Counted from the stretch's first letter, positions 1 through 5,363 are shown. The stretch: 6,177 bases of DNA from Nitrospira sp. (GCA_005116795.1 SWDL01000409.1:1-6177), one strand, 5' to 3'. The notes: generated by a model from the sequence alone, not told the origin. Numbers and translations are program-made.

Positions 1-954
1 GACGGCCAGCCCCGCCTCGTCGCCCGCCATGGCCACCGCGGTGAAATCCACATGCGCGGTCAAATCTTGCAGCCCGACATCCTGATAGGGGTCTTCCGAG
101 AGCCGCTGCTGCCGATAGCCCAAGAGGGTGCCGTGCCGTCGCTCCGGACCGAACAGATCCTGCGCGGTATGGCCGTAATCGATGGTCAGGACGATCCCCC
201 GCGCGAGCACACGGGCCACCTCGCGCATCCACGTCAGCGAGAGCAGGTTGTTGTCGGCCGTCTGGCCTTCCGCCGGCGTGATGTCCATGTCGCTCAGCCG
301 ATCGAGATAGGATCGGAGCGCCTGGTTCGTCAGAGGGAGCGCCCGTTCGACGAATCGCCCCTCCTGATAGTCCACCGCCAGTTCGCGAGCCGTGCCCTCG
401 ACGATGCGGACACGGTGCACCGGAAAGGCGTCAAGGAGTTCGTTCGAGAGCAAGACGCCGCGCAGGGATTCGGACGGCAACGAGTCGAGCGACTCCGCCC
501 AAGACACCGATTTGGGGATGGGCGTCCAGCGGTCAAGGGTTCGCTGCTGGGCTGCGCGCATGGCCGGGCTGCGCTCGATGAGGAGATAGCGGAGTCGGGA
601 GATCAGGTCGGGATCGGTTTCACAGGACTGCAGAATGTCACGGGCCAGGTCGCCCTTCCCCGGGCCCATTTCGATCAACGTCAGCGGGGTAGGATGACCG
701 AGAAGCGCATCGATCTGACGCAGTTGTCGCGCCATCAGGCGACCGAACACCGCATGGACGTCCGAACTGGTGTAGAAATCACCGTCCCAGCCGAGACGTC
801 GCGCGCTGTCATCGCTCCCCATGCGCATGTAGTAGCCGTGGGTCGGGTGATAGAGGGCCAGCTCCATGAATCGGGCAAAGGGGATGGGACCACCGGCCAT
901 GATCTCCGCGGCGATCGCCGTCACGAGCTCCGGATGTCCGACCGTAGAAGTCAC
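1..954 (-). CDS. midA: MidA-family SAM-dependent methyltransferase (3' end outside window)
   Basis: I translated 318 codons in frame from a GTG at 954 to the left edge; the family is usually about 370-390 residues, so only the C-terminus is missing. Seen: an N-terminal block GPIPFARFMELALYHPTHGYY (residues 22-42, split as GPIPFARF and the YHPTHGYY box), DGDFYTSS (57-64), the SAM-binding glycine loop EMGPGKGD (95-102), the family hallmark SNELLDAFPVH (170-180), IDYGH (258-262) and a GTLLGYRQQ block near 272-280. Known: the mitochondrial relative NDUFAF7 methylates an arginine of a complex I subunit; the bacterial substrate is uncertain. Start choice: an in-frame TAA lies just upstream (964-966), AGGGG at 959-963 serves as ribosome site, and 21 residues precede the GPI block as is usual. 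A second GTG at codon 11 is possible. It is divergent from the Crp-like gene. A long plus-strand frame over this gene is its shadow. Confidence 0.93.
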   Translation of the reverse strand, partial: MTSTVGHPELVTAIAAEIMAGGPIPFARFMELALYHPTHGYYMRMGSDDSARRLGWDGDFYTSSDVHAVFGRLMARQLRQIDALLGHPTPLTLIEMGPGKGDLARDILQSCETDPDLISRLRYLLIERSPAMRAAQQRTLDRWTPIPKSVSWAESLDSLPSESLRGVLLSNELLDAFPVHRVRIVEGTARELAVDYQEGRFVERALPLTNQALRSYLDRLSDMDITPAEGQTADNNLLSLTWMREVARVLARGIVLTIDYGHTAQDLFGPERRHGTLLGYRQQRLSEDPYQDVGLQDLTAHVDFTAVAMAGDEAGLAV

Positions 955-965
955 ACTTCCCCTTT

Positions 966-992
966 AGGCCTACGTAATCCACGAGAGGCCTA
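966..992. repeat. Direct repeat AGGCCTA x2, one copy in a palindrome
   Basis: AGGCCTA occurs at 966-972 and 986-992, with starts 20 bp apart (about two helical turns). The first copy lies in the perfect palindrome TAGGCCTA (965-972), next to the midA ribosome site. Two same-face sites between a likely promoter and the start codon would suit a repressor, but this is inference from spacing alone. Confidence 0.35.
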
Positions 993-1036
993 TTCTCGAT
1001 CATCGCCGACATCTGAAATTGGCAAAAATATCAATC

Positions 1037-1066
1037 AGACTAGCCGTTTACCGATTGGCAAGTCAA
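1037..1066 (-). promoter_or_regulatory. Candidate midA promoter
   Basis: Read on the minus strand, TTGACT (1061-1066) is a good -35 match (5 of 6) and TAGTCT (1037-1042) a weak -10 match 18 bp downstream. This would give a leader of about 75 nt before the GTG at 954. The AT-rich position and orientation fit, but the -10 matches only 3 of 6 bases, so this is tentative. Confidence 0.25.
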
Positions 1067-1120
1067 GACTAAAAGGGGAGCTGAAAACGGGTTTCACACG
1101 TATCTCATCGTGCTCTCCCT

Positions 1121-1140
1121 ATACATCATACATCTACATC
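1121..1140. repeat. Tandem heptamer ATACATC, nearly three copies
   Basis: ATACATC at 1121-1127 is repeated exactly at 1128-1134 and followed by TACATC at 1135-1140. It lies about 150 bp upstream of the Crp-like start codon, outside any supported coding region. A repeat unit of 7 bp would change spacing between promoter parts if copy number varied. Confidence 0.7.
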
Positions 1141-1292
1141 GGCACATCGTGGTTGCTCGATATTCGTGACCTGTGGGAATACGTGTCATCGAAAAAACGG
1201 GCGCCGAACTGAATCGGATCCTGGGGACGCCGGAGAGTTGCGCTCCATCCCTCTCCTCAAGTAGTCTATGCGGGACTCTTGGGAACACTCCT

Positions 1293-1994
1293 ATGGCTTC
1301 GGAACGTTCGACACCCAATAAGCTCTGGTACCTCAAACACGTTCGCTTGTTCGATGGCATGAGCCAAACGGAGATGCAGGAGATGGAACAGATCACGCGC
1401 ATGCAGGAGGTCAAGAAGCGTCAGCCCTTGTACTTTCCCGGCGATCCGAGCAGCAATGTGTACCTCCTCAAGCAAGGGCGCGTCAAACTCGCCAATACCG
1501 GCGCGAGCGGCAAAGAGGTGACGTTTGAAATTCTGGAGCCGGGCGAGATCTTTGGGGAGCTGGAGGTGCTGGAAGGCTTGCCGCGGGAAACAGCCGCCGA
1601 AGCGTTGGACGATACGCTGATCTGCGTCATCCGCCGGGAAGACTTCAATCGTTATCTGGCCCTGCATCCCGATGTGACGGTGAAGCTCACCAAACTCATC
1701 GGGCTCAGGCTGCGAAAGATTCAGAGCCGGGTCGAGGACTTGGTGTTCCGAGATGTGCCGGCACGGCTGGCCCATCTTCTCCTGGAACTCCGCAAGACCG
1801 CCGGGGTCGCGGAGGGGACCGCCATCCGCCTCCGTGTCAAGCTGACGCACCAGGAGATGGGGAATCTGATCGGCTGCAGCCGTGAAACAGTGAGCGCCAC
1901 GTTCGGGCAGTTCCGAGACGACGGCCTCGTTCACATGGAGGGCCGCACGATCACCATCACCGATGAGATGGGGCTGTTGCGCTTGATTTCCTAG
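1293..1994 (+). CDS. Crp/Fnr-family transcriptional regulator
   Basis: A 233-residue cytoplasmic DNA-binding regulator, close to the usual length of the family. Domains: N-terminal cyclic-nucleotide-binding-like beta-roll (about 14-115) with PGEIFGEL (83-90) and RETAAEAL (98-105); long dimer helix (about 122-150); winged helix-turn-helix with LTHQEMGNLIGCSRETV (184-200) and wing EGRTITITD (216-224). SRETV matches the recognition helix of E. coli CRP, which reads TGTGA half-sites. The cassette Arg is kept (R98), but the next residue is Glu where CRP has Ser, so binding of cAMP is not assured. No N-terminal or central Cys cluster is seen, so it is not an FNR-type iron-sulfur sensor. Start: ATG at 1293, with GGGA at 1281-1284; the frame is open 40 codons further up, but that part does not look coding and lies outside the family. 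Confidence 0.93.
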   Translation: MASERSTPNKLWYLKHVRLFDGMSQTEMQEMEQITRMQEVKKRQPLYFPGDPSSNVYLLKQGRVKLANTGASGKEVTFEILEPGEIFGELEVLEGLPRETAAEALDDTLICVIRREDFNRYLALHPDVTVKLTKLIGLRLRKIQSRVEDLVFRDVPARLAHLLLELRKTAGVAEGTAIRLRVKLTHQEMGNLIGCSRETVSATFGQFRDDGLVHMEGRTITITDEMGLLRLIS

Positions 1995-2012
1995 CCCGGT
2001 CCAGCCGAGGCT
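1993..2012 (+). terminator. Weak hairpin at the end of the Crp-like gene
   Basis: AGCC-CGG (1993-1999) pairs with CCG-GGCT (2005-2012, one bulged A) around a 5-nt loop, starting inside the stop codon. It is followed by CTGTGATTTC, which is only partly T-rich. The convergent neighbour makes a terminator here plausible. The remaining 2013-2154 holds a perfect 10-bp palindrome CGAGGCCTCG (2087-2096) and no supported gene. Confidence 0.3.
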
Positions 2013-2154
2013 CTGTGATTTCAGGGGACGCGATCATGAAGTGGATGCGTCGAAGGCTGCGGTTGCTCAGCCGATGTGCCACGACGAGGCCTCGACAAGG
2101 CCGGCGATCCCGACGAGAGAGGCTGTCAGTTGCGGGATCACGTGAACGACCGCT

Positions 2155-2433
2155 TCAGCCGCTGGGTTCCTCCAGCCGCGCGTCTGCTCGTCGTTCTTGC
2201 TCTTGTAGCGTATGCAGGAGCCACTCGATGCTCGGGGTGCCGACGAGCAAGACTTTTCCGTTGAGGACAAAAGCAGGGAGAGCGATGAGCTCAAGCGTGC
2301 GCGCCCGTTCGCTGTCCGCCTGGCGGATCTCGATGTGCCACGAGGGCAGCGCCTGCCTGACCTCATGCGCCAACTGGACGGCTGACTGCTGTGAGAGGCA
2401 GCCGTCGTGGACGAAAATTTCAAGGATCGGCAT
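2155..2433 (-). CDS. Small thioredoxin-fold protein with a CxxQ active site
   Basis: A 92-residue protein. It shows a first beta strand (residues 2-8, ILEIFVH) followed by GCLSQQ (11-16), a helix, a second strand (HIEIRQ, 33-38), and IALPAFVLNGKVLLVG (50-65) with the cis-Pro at P53 before a beta hairpin. This order of elements is that of small thioredoxin/glutaredoxin-like proteins. The active-site position reads C12-L-S-Q15: the second Cys is absent, so a classical two-Cys disulfide exchange is not possible; a monothiol or binding role is an inference. Start ATG at 2433; the ribosome site is poor (GGCGGC directly upstream). The 3' end is convergent with the Crp-like gene. It lies 65 bp behind the YidB gene and may be co-transcribed with it. 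Family membership is judged from motifs only. Confidence 0.75.
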   Translation of the reverse strand: MPILEIFVHDGCLSQQSAVQLAHEVRQALPSWHIEIRQADSERARTLELIALPAFVLNGKVLLVGTPSIEWLLHTLQEQERRADARLEEPSG

Positions 2434-2498
2434 GCCGCCACTGTATCGTGGCGGGAGTCCACTAGTCTGTGAGCCGTCTTACAACAGCGCACCGCAGG

Positions 2499-2909
2499 CT
2501 ATGCGAGTTTCCCTCGAAGCAGGCCCAGGCCCTGTTCCAACATCGTGGCATCAGGCAGGGTTCCGTTCGGTGTCAACTTGTCCACAAGGCCCGGCAGCAA
2601 GCCGGCCAGTTGGCCGCTGGCCGCCTCCGGACTGAGACCGGCCTTTCCGGCCAACTGTGTGAGCAAATCGCCACCGAGGCCCTGCTGGATCTGCTGGGCG
2701 CTGATCGGAAGGTTCTGGCCGGTGCTGACCCAGGAATTGACGATCTCGCCCAGCCCGTTTTTCTGAAAGTCTTGCACGAGTCCCGCAAGGCCCGAATTGG
2801 CTCCCTGTTGGCTCAACATCTGGATGGCTGCCTGGAGCAAGGGATTCTGATTGCTCCCACCGCCGGTCATGGCGCCGACAGCTTGTCCGATCGTATCAAG
2901 GATTCCCAT
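2499..2909 (-). CDS. yidB: YidB family protein (former DUF937)
   Basis: A 136-residue protein matching the YidB family over its full length: start MGILDTIGQAVGAM, a Gly/Ser/Asn-rich linker (16-23), a helical core with QDFQKNGLGEIVNSWVSTG (46-64) and QNLPIS (65-70), an I-Q-Q-G-L-G-G stretch (74-80), and the closing LAGLLPGLVDKLTPNG (101-116). No signal peptide or membrane segment is seen, so it is probably cytoplasmic. The molecular function of the family is not established. Start: ATG at 2909 has a strong ribosome site, AGGAGA at 2917-2922, 7 bases upstream. A candidate promoter lies at 2959-2988, so the gene can be expressed independently of the DUF2784 gene 104 bp upstream. Confidence 0.95.
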   Translation of the reverse strand: MGILDTIGQAVGAMTGGGSNQNPLLQAAIQMLSQQGANSGLAGLVQDFQKNGLGEIVNSWVSTGQNLPISAQQIQQGLGGDLLTQLAGKAGLSPEAASGQLAGLLPGLVDKLTPNGTLPDATMLEQGLGLLRGKLA

Positions 2910-2958
2910 GTCGCGATCTCCTGGCCACTGGTTTGATGGTGTTCGACGGTGGGGGCGA

Positions 2959-2988
2959 AGCCTAGCATGCCTGTTAAGTCTGGGGCAA
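2959..2988 (-). promoter_or_regulatory. Candidate promoter for the yidB gene
   Basis: On the minus strand, TTGCCC (2983-2988) and TAGGCT (2959-2964) are separated by 18 bp, and the -10 is preceded by TGC, which fits an extended -10 (TGn). It would give a leader of about 45 nt. Both hexamers are imperfect, so confidence is modest. Confidence 0.35.
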
Positions 2989-3013
2989 GGACGAGGAGGG
3001 GAGGCCAGCGTGG

Positions 3014-3397
3014 TTATCGGGAAGGAGCAGGAGGAGTCTCGGTGCGCCTTCCCCAGACTCGCCAGTAAGTGGCGGAGTTGATCGCAAGGGCACCGAGCCC
3101 GAGGCAGATCTGAACGGTCCGCGTCAACTCAGGCGGGTAGAGGATGGGGAGGAGGAAGCGGCTGATGAAGTCGGAATCAGTTCCGACCCGATGTACGTCC
3201 CCACGTAACCACACTTCCAGATACGTGAGCGGGCAAAACCACCCCCCGAATTCCACGGCCACACCCCAGGCCACGGCAGGGAGATGAAGCCAGGCAAGGA
3301 GAGGCCATCGCAGGACGAGGAGACCGCCAAGCACTACGAAAAGCACGAAGCCGAAATGGAGGAGGACGACGAAGTCGGCGAGAAGCCTGTAGAGCAT
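3014..3397 (-). CDS. DUF2784 family membrane protein
   Basis: A 127-residue integral inner-membrane protein of the usual length for DUF2784. Likely membrane helices: about 5-29 (LLADFVVLLHFGFVLFVV), about 33-51, and about 94-111. The family signature is visible as EFGGWFCPLTYLEVWLR (49-65), with a Cys-Pro pair at 55-56, followed by a charged loop (DVHRVGTDSDF) and a ILYPPEL segment (85-91). The tail (WGRRTETPPAPSR) is basic and Pro-rich, suggesting a cytoplasmic C-terminus. Function is unknown. The start ATG at 3397 matches the usual family start (MxYRLLAD), though no clear ribosome site precedes it (the upstream bases are pyrimidine-rich). Just upstream lies the palindrome at 3440-3504. Confidence 0.93.
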   Translation of the reverse strand: MLYRLLADFVVLLHFGFVLFVVLGGLLVLRWPLLAWLHLPAVAWGVAVEFGGWFCPLTYLEVWLRGDVHRVGTDSDFISRFLLPILYPPELTRTVQICLGLGALAINSATYWRVWGRRTETPPAPSR

Positions 3398-3439
3398 GGA
3401 AGGGAGAAGCCTGCCGATTAGGGAGTTTCGGTCATGGAC

Positions 3440-3504
3440 GAAAATGGGGACAAGGCGCCGCCCAAGCAGGGGGACAGTCCCCGGCGGAGCCAGTCCCCAT
3501 TTTC
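3440..3504. repeat. Nested REP/MITE-like palindrome
   Basis: Outer arms GAAAATGGGGAC (3440-3451) and GTCCCCATTTTC (3493-3504) are perfect 12-bp inverted repeats. Inside them, GGCGCCGCC (3454-3462) pairs with GGCGGAGCC (3483-3491) at 8 of 9 positions, and the centre is GGGGACAGTCCCC (3470-3482). GGGGAC or its complement thus occurs four times in 65 bp. The symmetric layered form is that of repetitive extragenic palindromes or of tiny non-autonomous elements. No transposase is nearby, no target duplication is evident, and copy number elsewhere cannot be seen from this window. Confidence 0.7.
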
Positions 3505-3517
3505 AGAACAGTCTGAA
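3502..3517. promoter_or_regulatory. Perfect dyad TTCAGA-N4-TCTGAA beside the palindrome
   Basis: TTCAGA (3502-3507) and TCTGAA (3512-3517) form a perfect 6-bp inverted repeat with a 4-bp spacer. It overlaps the last bases of the palindrome and sits upstream of the DUF2784 gene. It could be an operator or an extension of the repeat element; nothing here decides. Confidence 0.3.
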
Positions 3518-3543
3518 CAACTTGAGAGAGGGATGCAAGAGAG

Positions 3544-3578
3544 CGCAGGGCTCCGGCGTGTGCCACCGGAGCCCTGCG
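3544..3578 (-). terminator. Strong GC-rich terminator hairpin after the DUF3015-like gene
   Basis: CGCAGGGCTCCGG (3544-3556) and CCGGAGCCCTGCG (3566-3578) are a perfect 13-bp stem with a 9-nt loop, beginning 4 bases after the TAG stop of the DUF3015-like gene. On the minus strand the stem is followed by CTCTCTTGC, only moderately T-rich, so it may act as an intrinsic terminator or as a 3' stabilising stem. It separates the barrel/DUF3015 pair from the DUF2784 group. Confidence 0.75.
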
Positions 3579-3582
3579 AAGG

Positions 3583-4104
3583 CTAACGAAGGACGGCAGT
3601 CCGTCCAAAGACCGGATGGGCAGCCATCGTCGTCTGAAGCCTGTGGATCATCTCAGCCGGAGACGAATCCCCATGCCGTGCCAGCAGGGGATACTGTTCC
3701 TGGGCCAGGGCGAAGTACGCCGCCTGGCGTTCAACCGGTACCTCCATCAGGACGGCCAGAGAGGCGAGATACTCCCCATGCCCACGGGCCATGTCCTGCG
3801 AGAGATTCTCCATCGAATGCGAGGCAAACTGGATGGCCTGCTCGGACTTGCTCAGTTGCCGGCGCTGGCTGCTGGAGATGTCGCCGGAACTGCTGGTCAT
3901 GTCGAGGGCCCATTCGCAGACATCAGAGGAAACACTGACCCCGAGCATTCTGGAGAAATCCAACCAGGAACTTTCGTTGGTCTCCTTTTGCGGAGCCGAC
4001 TTGCAGGCCCACACCACGTCTGCAAATCCAAAGAGGAACATTGAGCACATTCCCGCGACGACACTGGTTGAAAGGATTCTGAAAGTGTGTTTGGTCTGGA
4101 CCAT
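3583..4104 (-). CDS. DUF3015-like exported protein
   Basis: A 173-residue protein with a long N-terminal export signal: basic start (MVQTKHTFR), hydrophobic core (about 10-32), then VWAC at 31-34. Cleavage before C34 would give either a secreted protein or an atypical lipoprotein (Trp at -2 is unusual in a lipobox). The C-terminal half resembles the end of DUF3015 proteins: EQAIQFASHSMENLSQDMA (88-106), RGHGEYLASLAVLM (107-120), a helix with QEQYPLL (135-141), and ending AAHPVFG (161-167). The Gly-rich N-terminal block common in that family is not evident; instead there is a Ser-rich middle (70-79). Function is unknown. Start ATG at 4104 has GAGGTG 5 bases upstream. It follows the barrel gene by 39 bp and ends at a strong hairpin, so the two probably share one transcript. 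DUF3015 assignment is from memory of motifs. Confidence 0.87.
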   Translation of the reverse strand: MVQTKHTFRILSTSVVAGMCSMFLFGFADVVWACKSAPQKETNESSWLDFSRMLGVSVSSDVCEWALDMTSSSGDISSSQRRQLSKSEQAIQFASHSMENLSQDMARGHGEYLASLAVLMEVPVERQAAYFALAQEQYPLLARHGDSSPAEMIHRLQTTMAAHPVFGRTAVLR

Positions 4105-4143
4105 GCTGTCACCTCGTCGGAATTGAAACAGGTGGATGAGCCG

Positions 4144-5205
4144 TTAAAAACTAAGGAACCGTAAGGCATCGAACTCGTAGCGTATGGTCCCATTGAAACC
4201 GTGAATCGTCTGAGTTCCATCTATCGCAATATTGGTATTCCCGGGGCCGGCATTAAAGCGATCGTTCTCGACACCGAACCTGTGGAGGAAATAGTCCAGC
4301 CCAACCCGGACCCCCTTGATCCCAGGGATCGGATAACTGGCTCCTGCCTGCGCGTTGAAACCGACGGCGTGATTGATCTCGCTGTTCATCCCGTTCGTCA
4401 TCGACGTGCGGGCGATGTCCATGCCGATTCCGATGTATGGACGAAAAATGAGGCACGTACACCGGTACATGGCGCTGAGGCTGAAGATATCGTGAACGAC
4501 AGAAGTGCCGGGGATGTCCACAAAACCTGATGCCGCCCCGCCTTCTATCACACGCCCCGGTTTAATATCGTTCTGTGAATGCAGGTATCCGACTCTGCCC
4601 CCCCATCCATTCAGCCACCAGAGAGTCGCATCGAGCCCGCCGGTGAGCGTTTCGGCCTGCTTGAAACCGCTGAGTTCCGTGGCCCCGCCGGATGTTCTGG
4701 TTGCGACGTCGCCGAGCGATCCCCAGTTGGTCCCTAGGACCGCACCGACGTCGAGCGTCAGGTCGGTCGGAAGATCGCTGTCCCTTGACAGAATCCGTCC
4801 TGGAAAGTGTTGTCTTACATATTCGCGTGACCAAAAACTCGGGGAGGACGTGACGGCCGGCCCCCCCCCGCTCTGCGTCATCGTCTTCGTATCGAGGGTC
4901 ACTTCGCCGGTCAGTCGCTGGTTTCTGGCTTCGTAGTATGTCCCGTCGGCGGCCAGGACCTGGATGTCATAAGGCTTGTCGGTATCGACCTCAAAGTACG
5001 CGGCGACCTTGCGATCCGCGTCTTCCCGAGCCTCTTCGGTTTTCTGGAAGGAACCATCAGTGGCTTTGATGGTCACACTGGCCCGTGGCCCGGCATTGGC
5101 GATCGTGACCTTGACGGGCTTCGTCGCCACGGCGTGGGCGTCGAGCGTCAGGATGCCGATGAAGCATCCGGCGATCAGCGTGGCTAGCGAACCTTTTACA
5201 CTCAT
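4144..5205 (-). CDS. Outer-membrane beta-barrel protein with N-terminal beta domain
   Basis: A 353-residue protein. Signal peptide 1-25, with likely cleavage after AHA (23-25). Residues about 30-107 (VKVTIANAG, VTIKATDG, YDIQVLAADGTYYEA) look like a small beta-sandwich in the periplasm. A Ser/Gly/Pro linker (111-125) is partly encoded by nine Gs. The rest has about eight amphipathic strands (near 147-160, 184-197, 202-212, 235-248, 252-268, 278-291, 297-311, 333-353), and the chain ends in LRFLSF; a terminal Phe is the usual signal for barrel insertion. An OmpA/OmpW-sized 8-strand barrel is inferred. A CTC motif (249-251) lies at a predicted turn, unusual for such proteins. Start ATG at 5205 has GGAGG 5 bases upstream. 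It leads the pair with the DUF3015-like gene and has its own promoter. The role is unknown: adhesion, transport or envelope structure are all possible. Confidence 0.92.
   Translation of the reverse strand: MSVKGSLATLIAGCFIGILTLDAHAVATKPVKVTIANAGPRASVTIKATDGSFQKTEEAREDADRKVAAYFEVDTDKPYDIQVLAADGTYYEARNQRLTGEVTLDTKTMTQSGGGPAVTSSPSFWSREYVRQHFPGRILSRDSDLPTDLTLDVGAVLGTNWGSLGDVATRTSGGATELSGFKQAETLTGGLDATLWWLNGWGGRVGYLHSQNDIKPGRVIEGGAASGFVDIPGTSVVHDIFSLSAMYRCTCLIFRPYIGIGMDIARTSMTNGMNSEINHAVGFNAQAGASYPIPGIKGVRVGLDYFLHRFGVENDRFNAGPGNTNIAIDGTQTIHGFNGTIRYEFDALRFLSF
4861..4869. repeat. C9/G9 homopolymer inside the barrel gene
   Basis: Nine C on the plus strand are G9 on the coding strand and exactly encode Gly113-Gly115 in the linker between the N-terminal domain and the barrel. 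Loss of one G would bring a TAA at 4815-4817 into frame; gain of one would end translation near 4562. Either change would remove the barrel. Confidence 0.9.
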
Positions 5206-5250
5206 GGTCTCCTCCCTGCGTTAGAAATGACCGACATCCCGCGAGTCCCT

Positions 5251-5281
5251 GCCGGGCGTTCTGTTTCGTGAACCGTCCGGC
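5251..5281 (-). promoter_or_regulatory. Candidate leader hairpin of the barrel gene
   Basis: GCCGG (5251-5255) pairs with CCGGC (5277-5281), with further pairs GTT/AAC (5258-5260 and 5271-5273) around a 10-nt loop, interrupted by a mismatch and a bulge. It lies 46-76 nt before the start codon in a leader of about 145 nt. It could affect message stability; no known riboswitch is recognised. Confidence 0.25.
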
Positions 5282-5342
5282 GAAGTCTCTGCGCGCGGTC
5301 GGATCACGGGTCCGTGTCGGCGCCATCCGCCGCAGATTCTAC

Positions 5343-5363
5343 GTAGTACTGTGGGCAGTCTAC
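5343..5363. promoter_or_regulatory. Dyad over the -10 and start region of the barrel promoter
   Basis: GTAG-t-ACTG (5343-5351) is complementary to CAGTCTAC (5356-5363), eight pairs with one bulged base and a 4-bp centre. It covers the -10 hexamer (5357-5362) and the expected transcription start near 5350, the usual position for a repressor operator. A second short inverted repeat, CCAC-N4-GTGG (5363-5374), lies in the promoter spacer. Confidence 0.3.

Larger units (their letters stand above)
955..1292. other. Divergent control region between midA and the Crp-like gene
   Basis: This 338-bp stretch has no convincing gene. It is visibly richer in A/T than its flanks, especially 1010-1140, as expected for a two-way promoter region. 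It holds the midA ribosome site, a pair of AGGCCTA repeats, a pair of ATTGGCAA repeats (1018-1025 and 1054-1061, 36 bp apart), a heptamer tandem repeat (1121-1140) and an inverted repeat TATTC / GAATA (1161-1165 and 1177-1181). The plus reading frame that enters the regulator gene is open from 1173, but that part (residues like GTPESCAPSLSSSSLCGTLG) looks non-coding. No clear sigma70 promoter faces the regulator gene; TTGCTC (1153-1158) with GAATAC (1177-1182) is the best poor match. Confidence 0.6.

Noticed and set aside
948..1100. TCACA half-sites (951-955 and 1094-1098) as CRP boxes
   Set aside because: Neither has a TGTGA partner at the required 6-bp spacing.
1141..1157. Sigma54-like GGCAC...TTGCT upstream of the Crp-like gene
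   Set aside because: The two elements are 2 bp further apart than the strict -24/-12 spacing allows.
52..1212. 386-codon open frame on the plus strand
   Set aside because: It lies antisense to the MidA gene, whose motifs are unmistakable; its own translation is Arg/His-rich with no recognisable domain and runs on into the AT-rich control region.
1266..1934. 222-codon open frame on the minus strand
   Set aside because: Antisense shadow of the Crp-like gene in GC-rich DNA; no motif.
2067..2492. 141-codon minus-strand frame covering the thioredoxin-like gene
   Set aside because: Most of it is a Ser/Arg-rich shadow of the thioredoxin-fold gene; only the last 28 codons look protein-like and are listed as a weak finding.
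3019..3053. GGGAAGG...CCTTCCC inverted repeat
   Set aside because: A 21-bp loop and a position inside the 3' end of the DUF2784 gene make a terminator unlikely.
3396..3938. 180-codon plus-strand frame
   Set aside because: It reads through the palindrome and the terminator stem and is antisense to the DUF3015-like gene; the translation is Pro/Arg/Ser-rich without domains.
5057..5326. 89-codon minus-strand frame overlapping the start of the barrel gene
   Set aside because: No strong ribosome site, Arg-rich content, and most of it lies within the barrel coding region in another frame; a leader peptide cannot be excluded but is unsupported.
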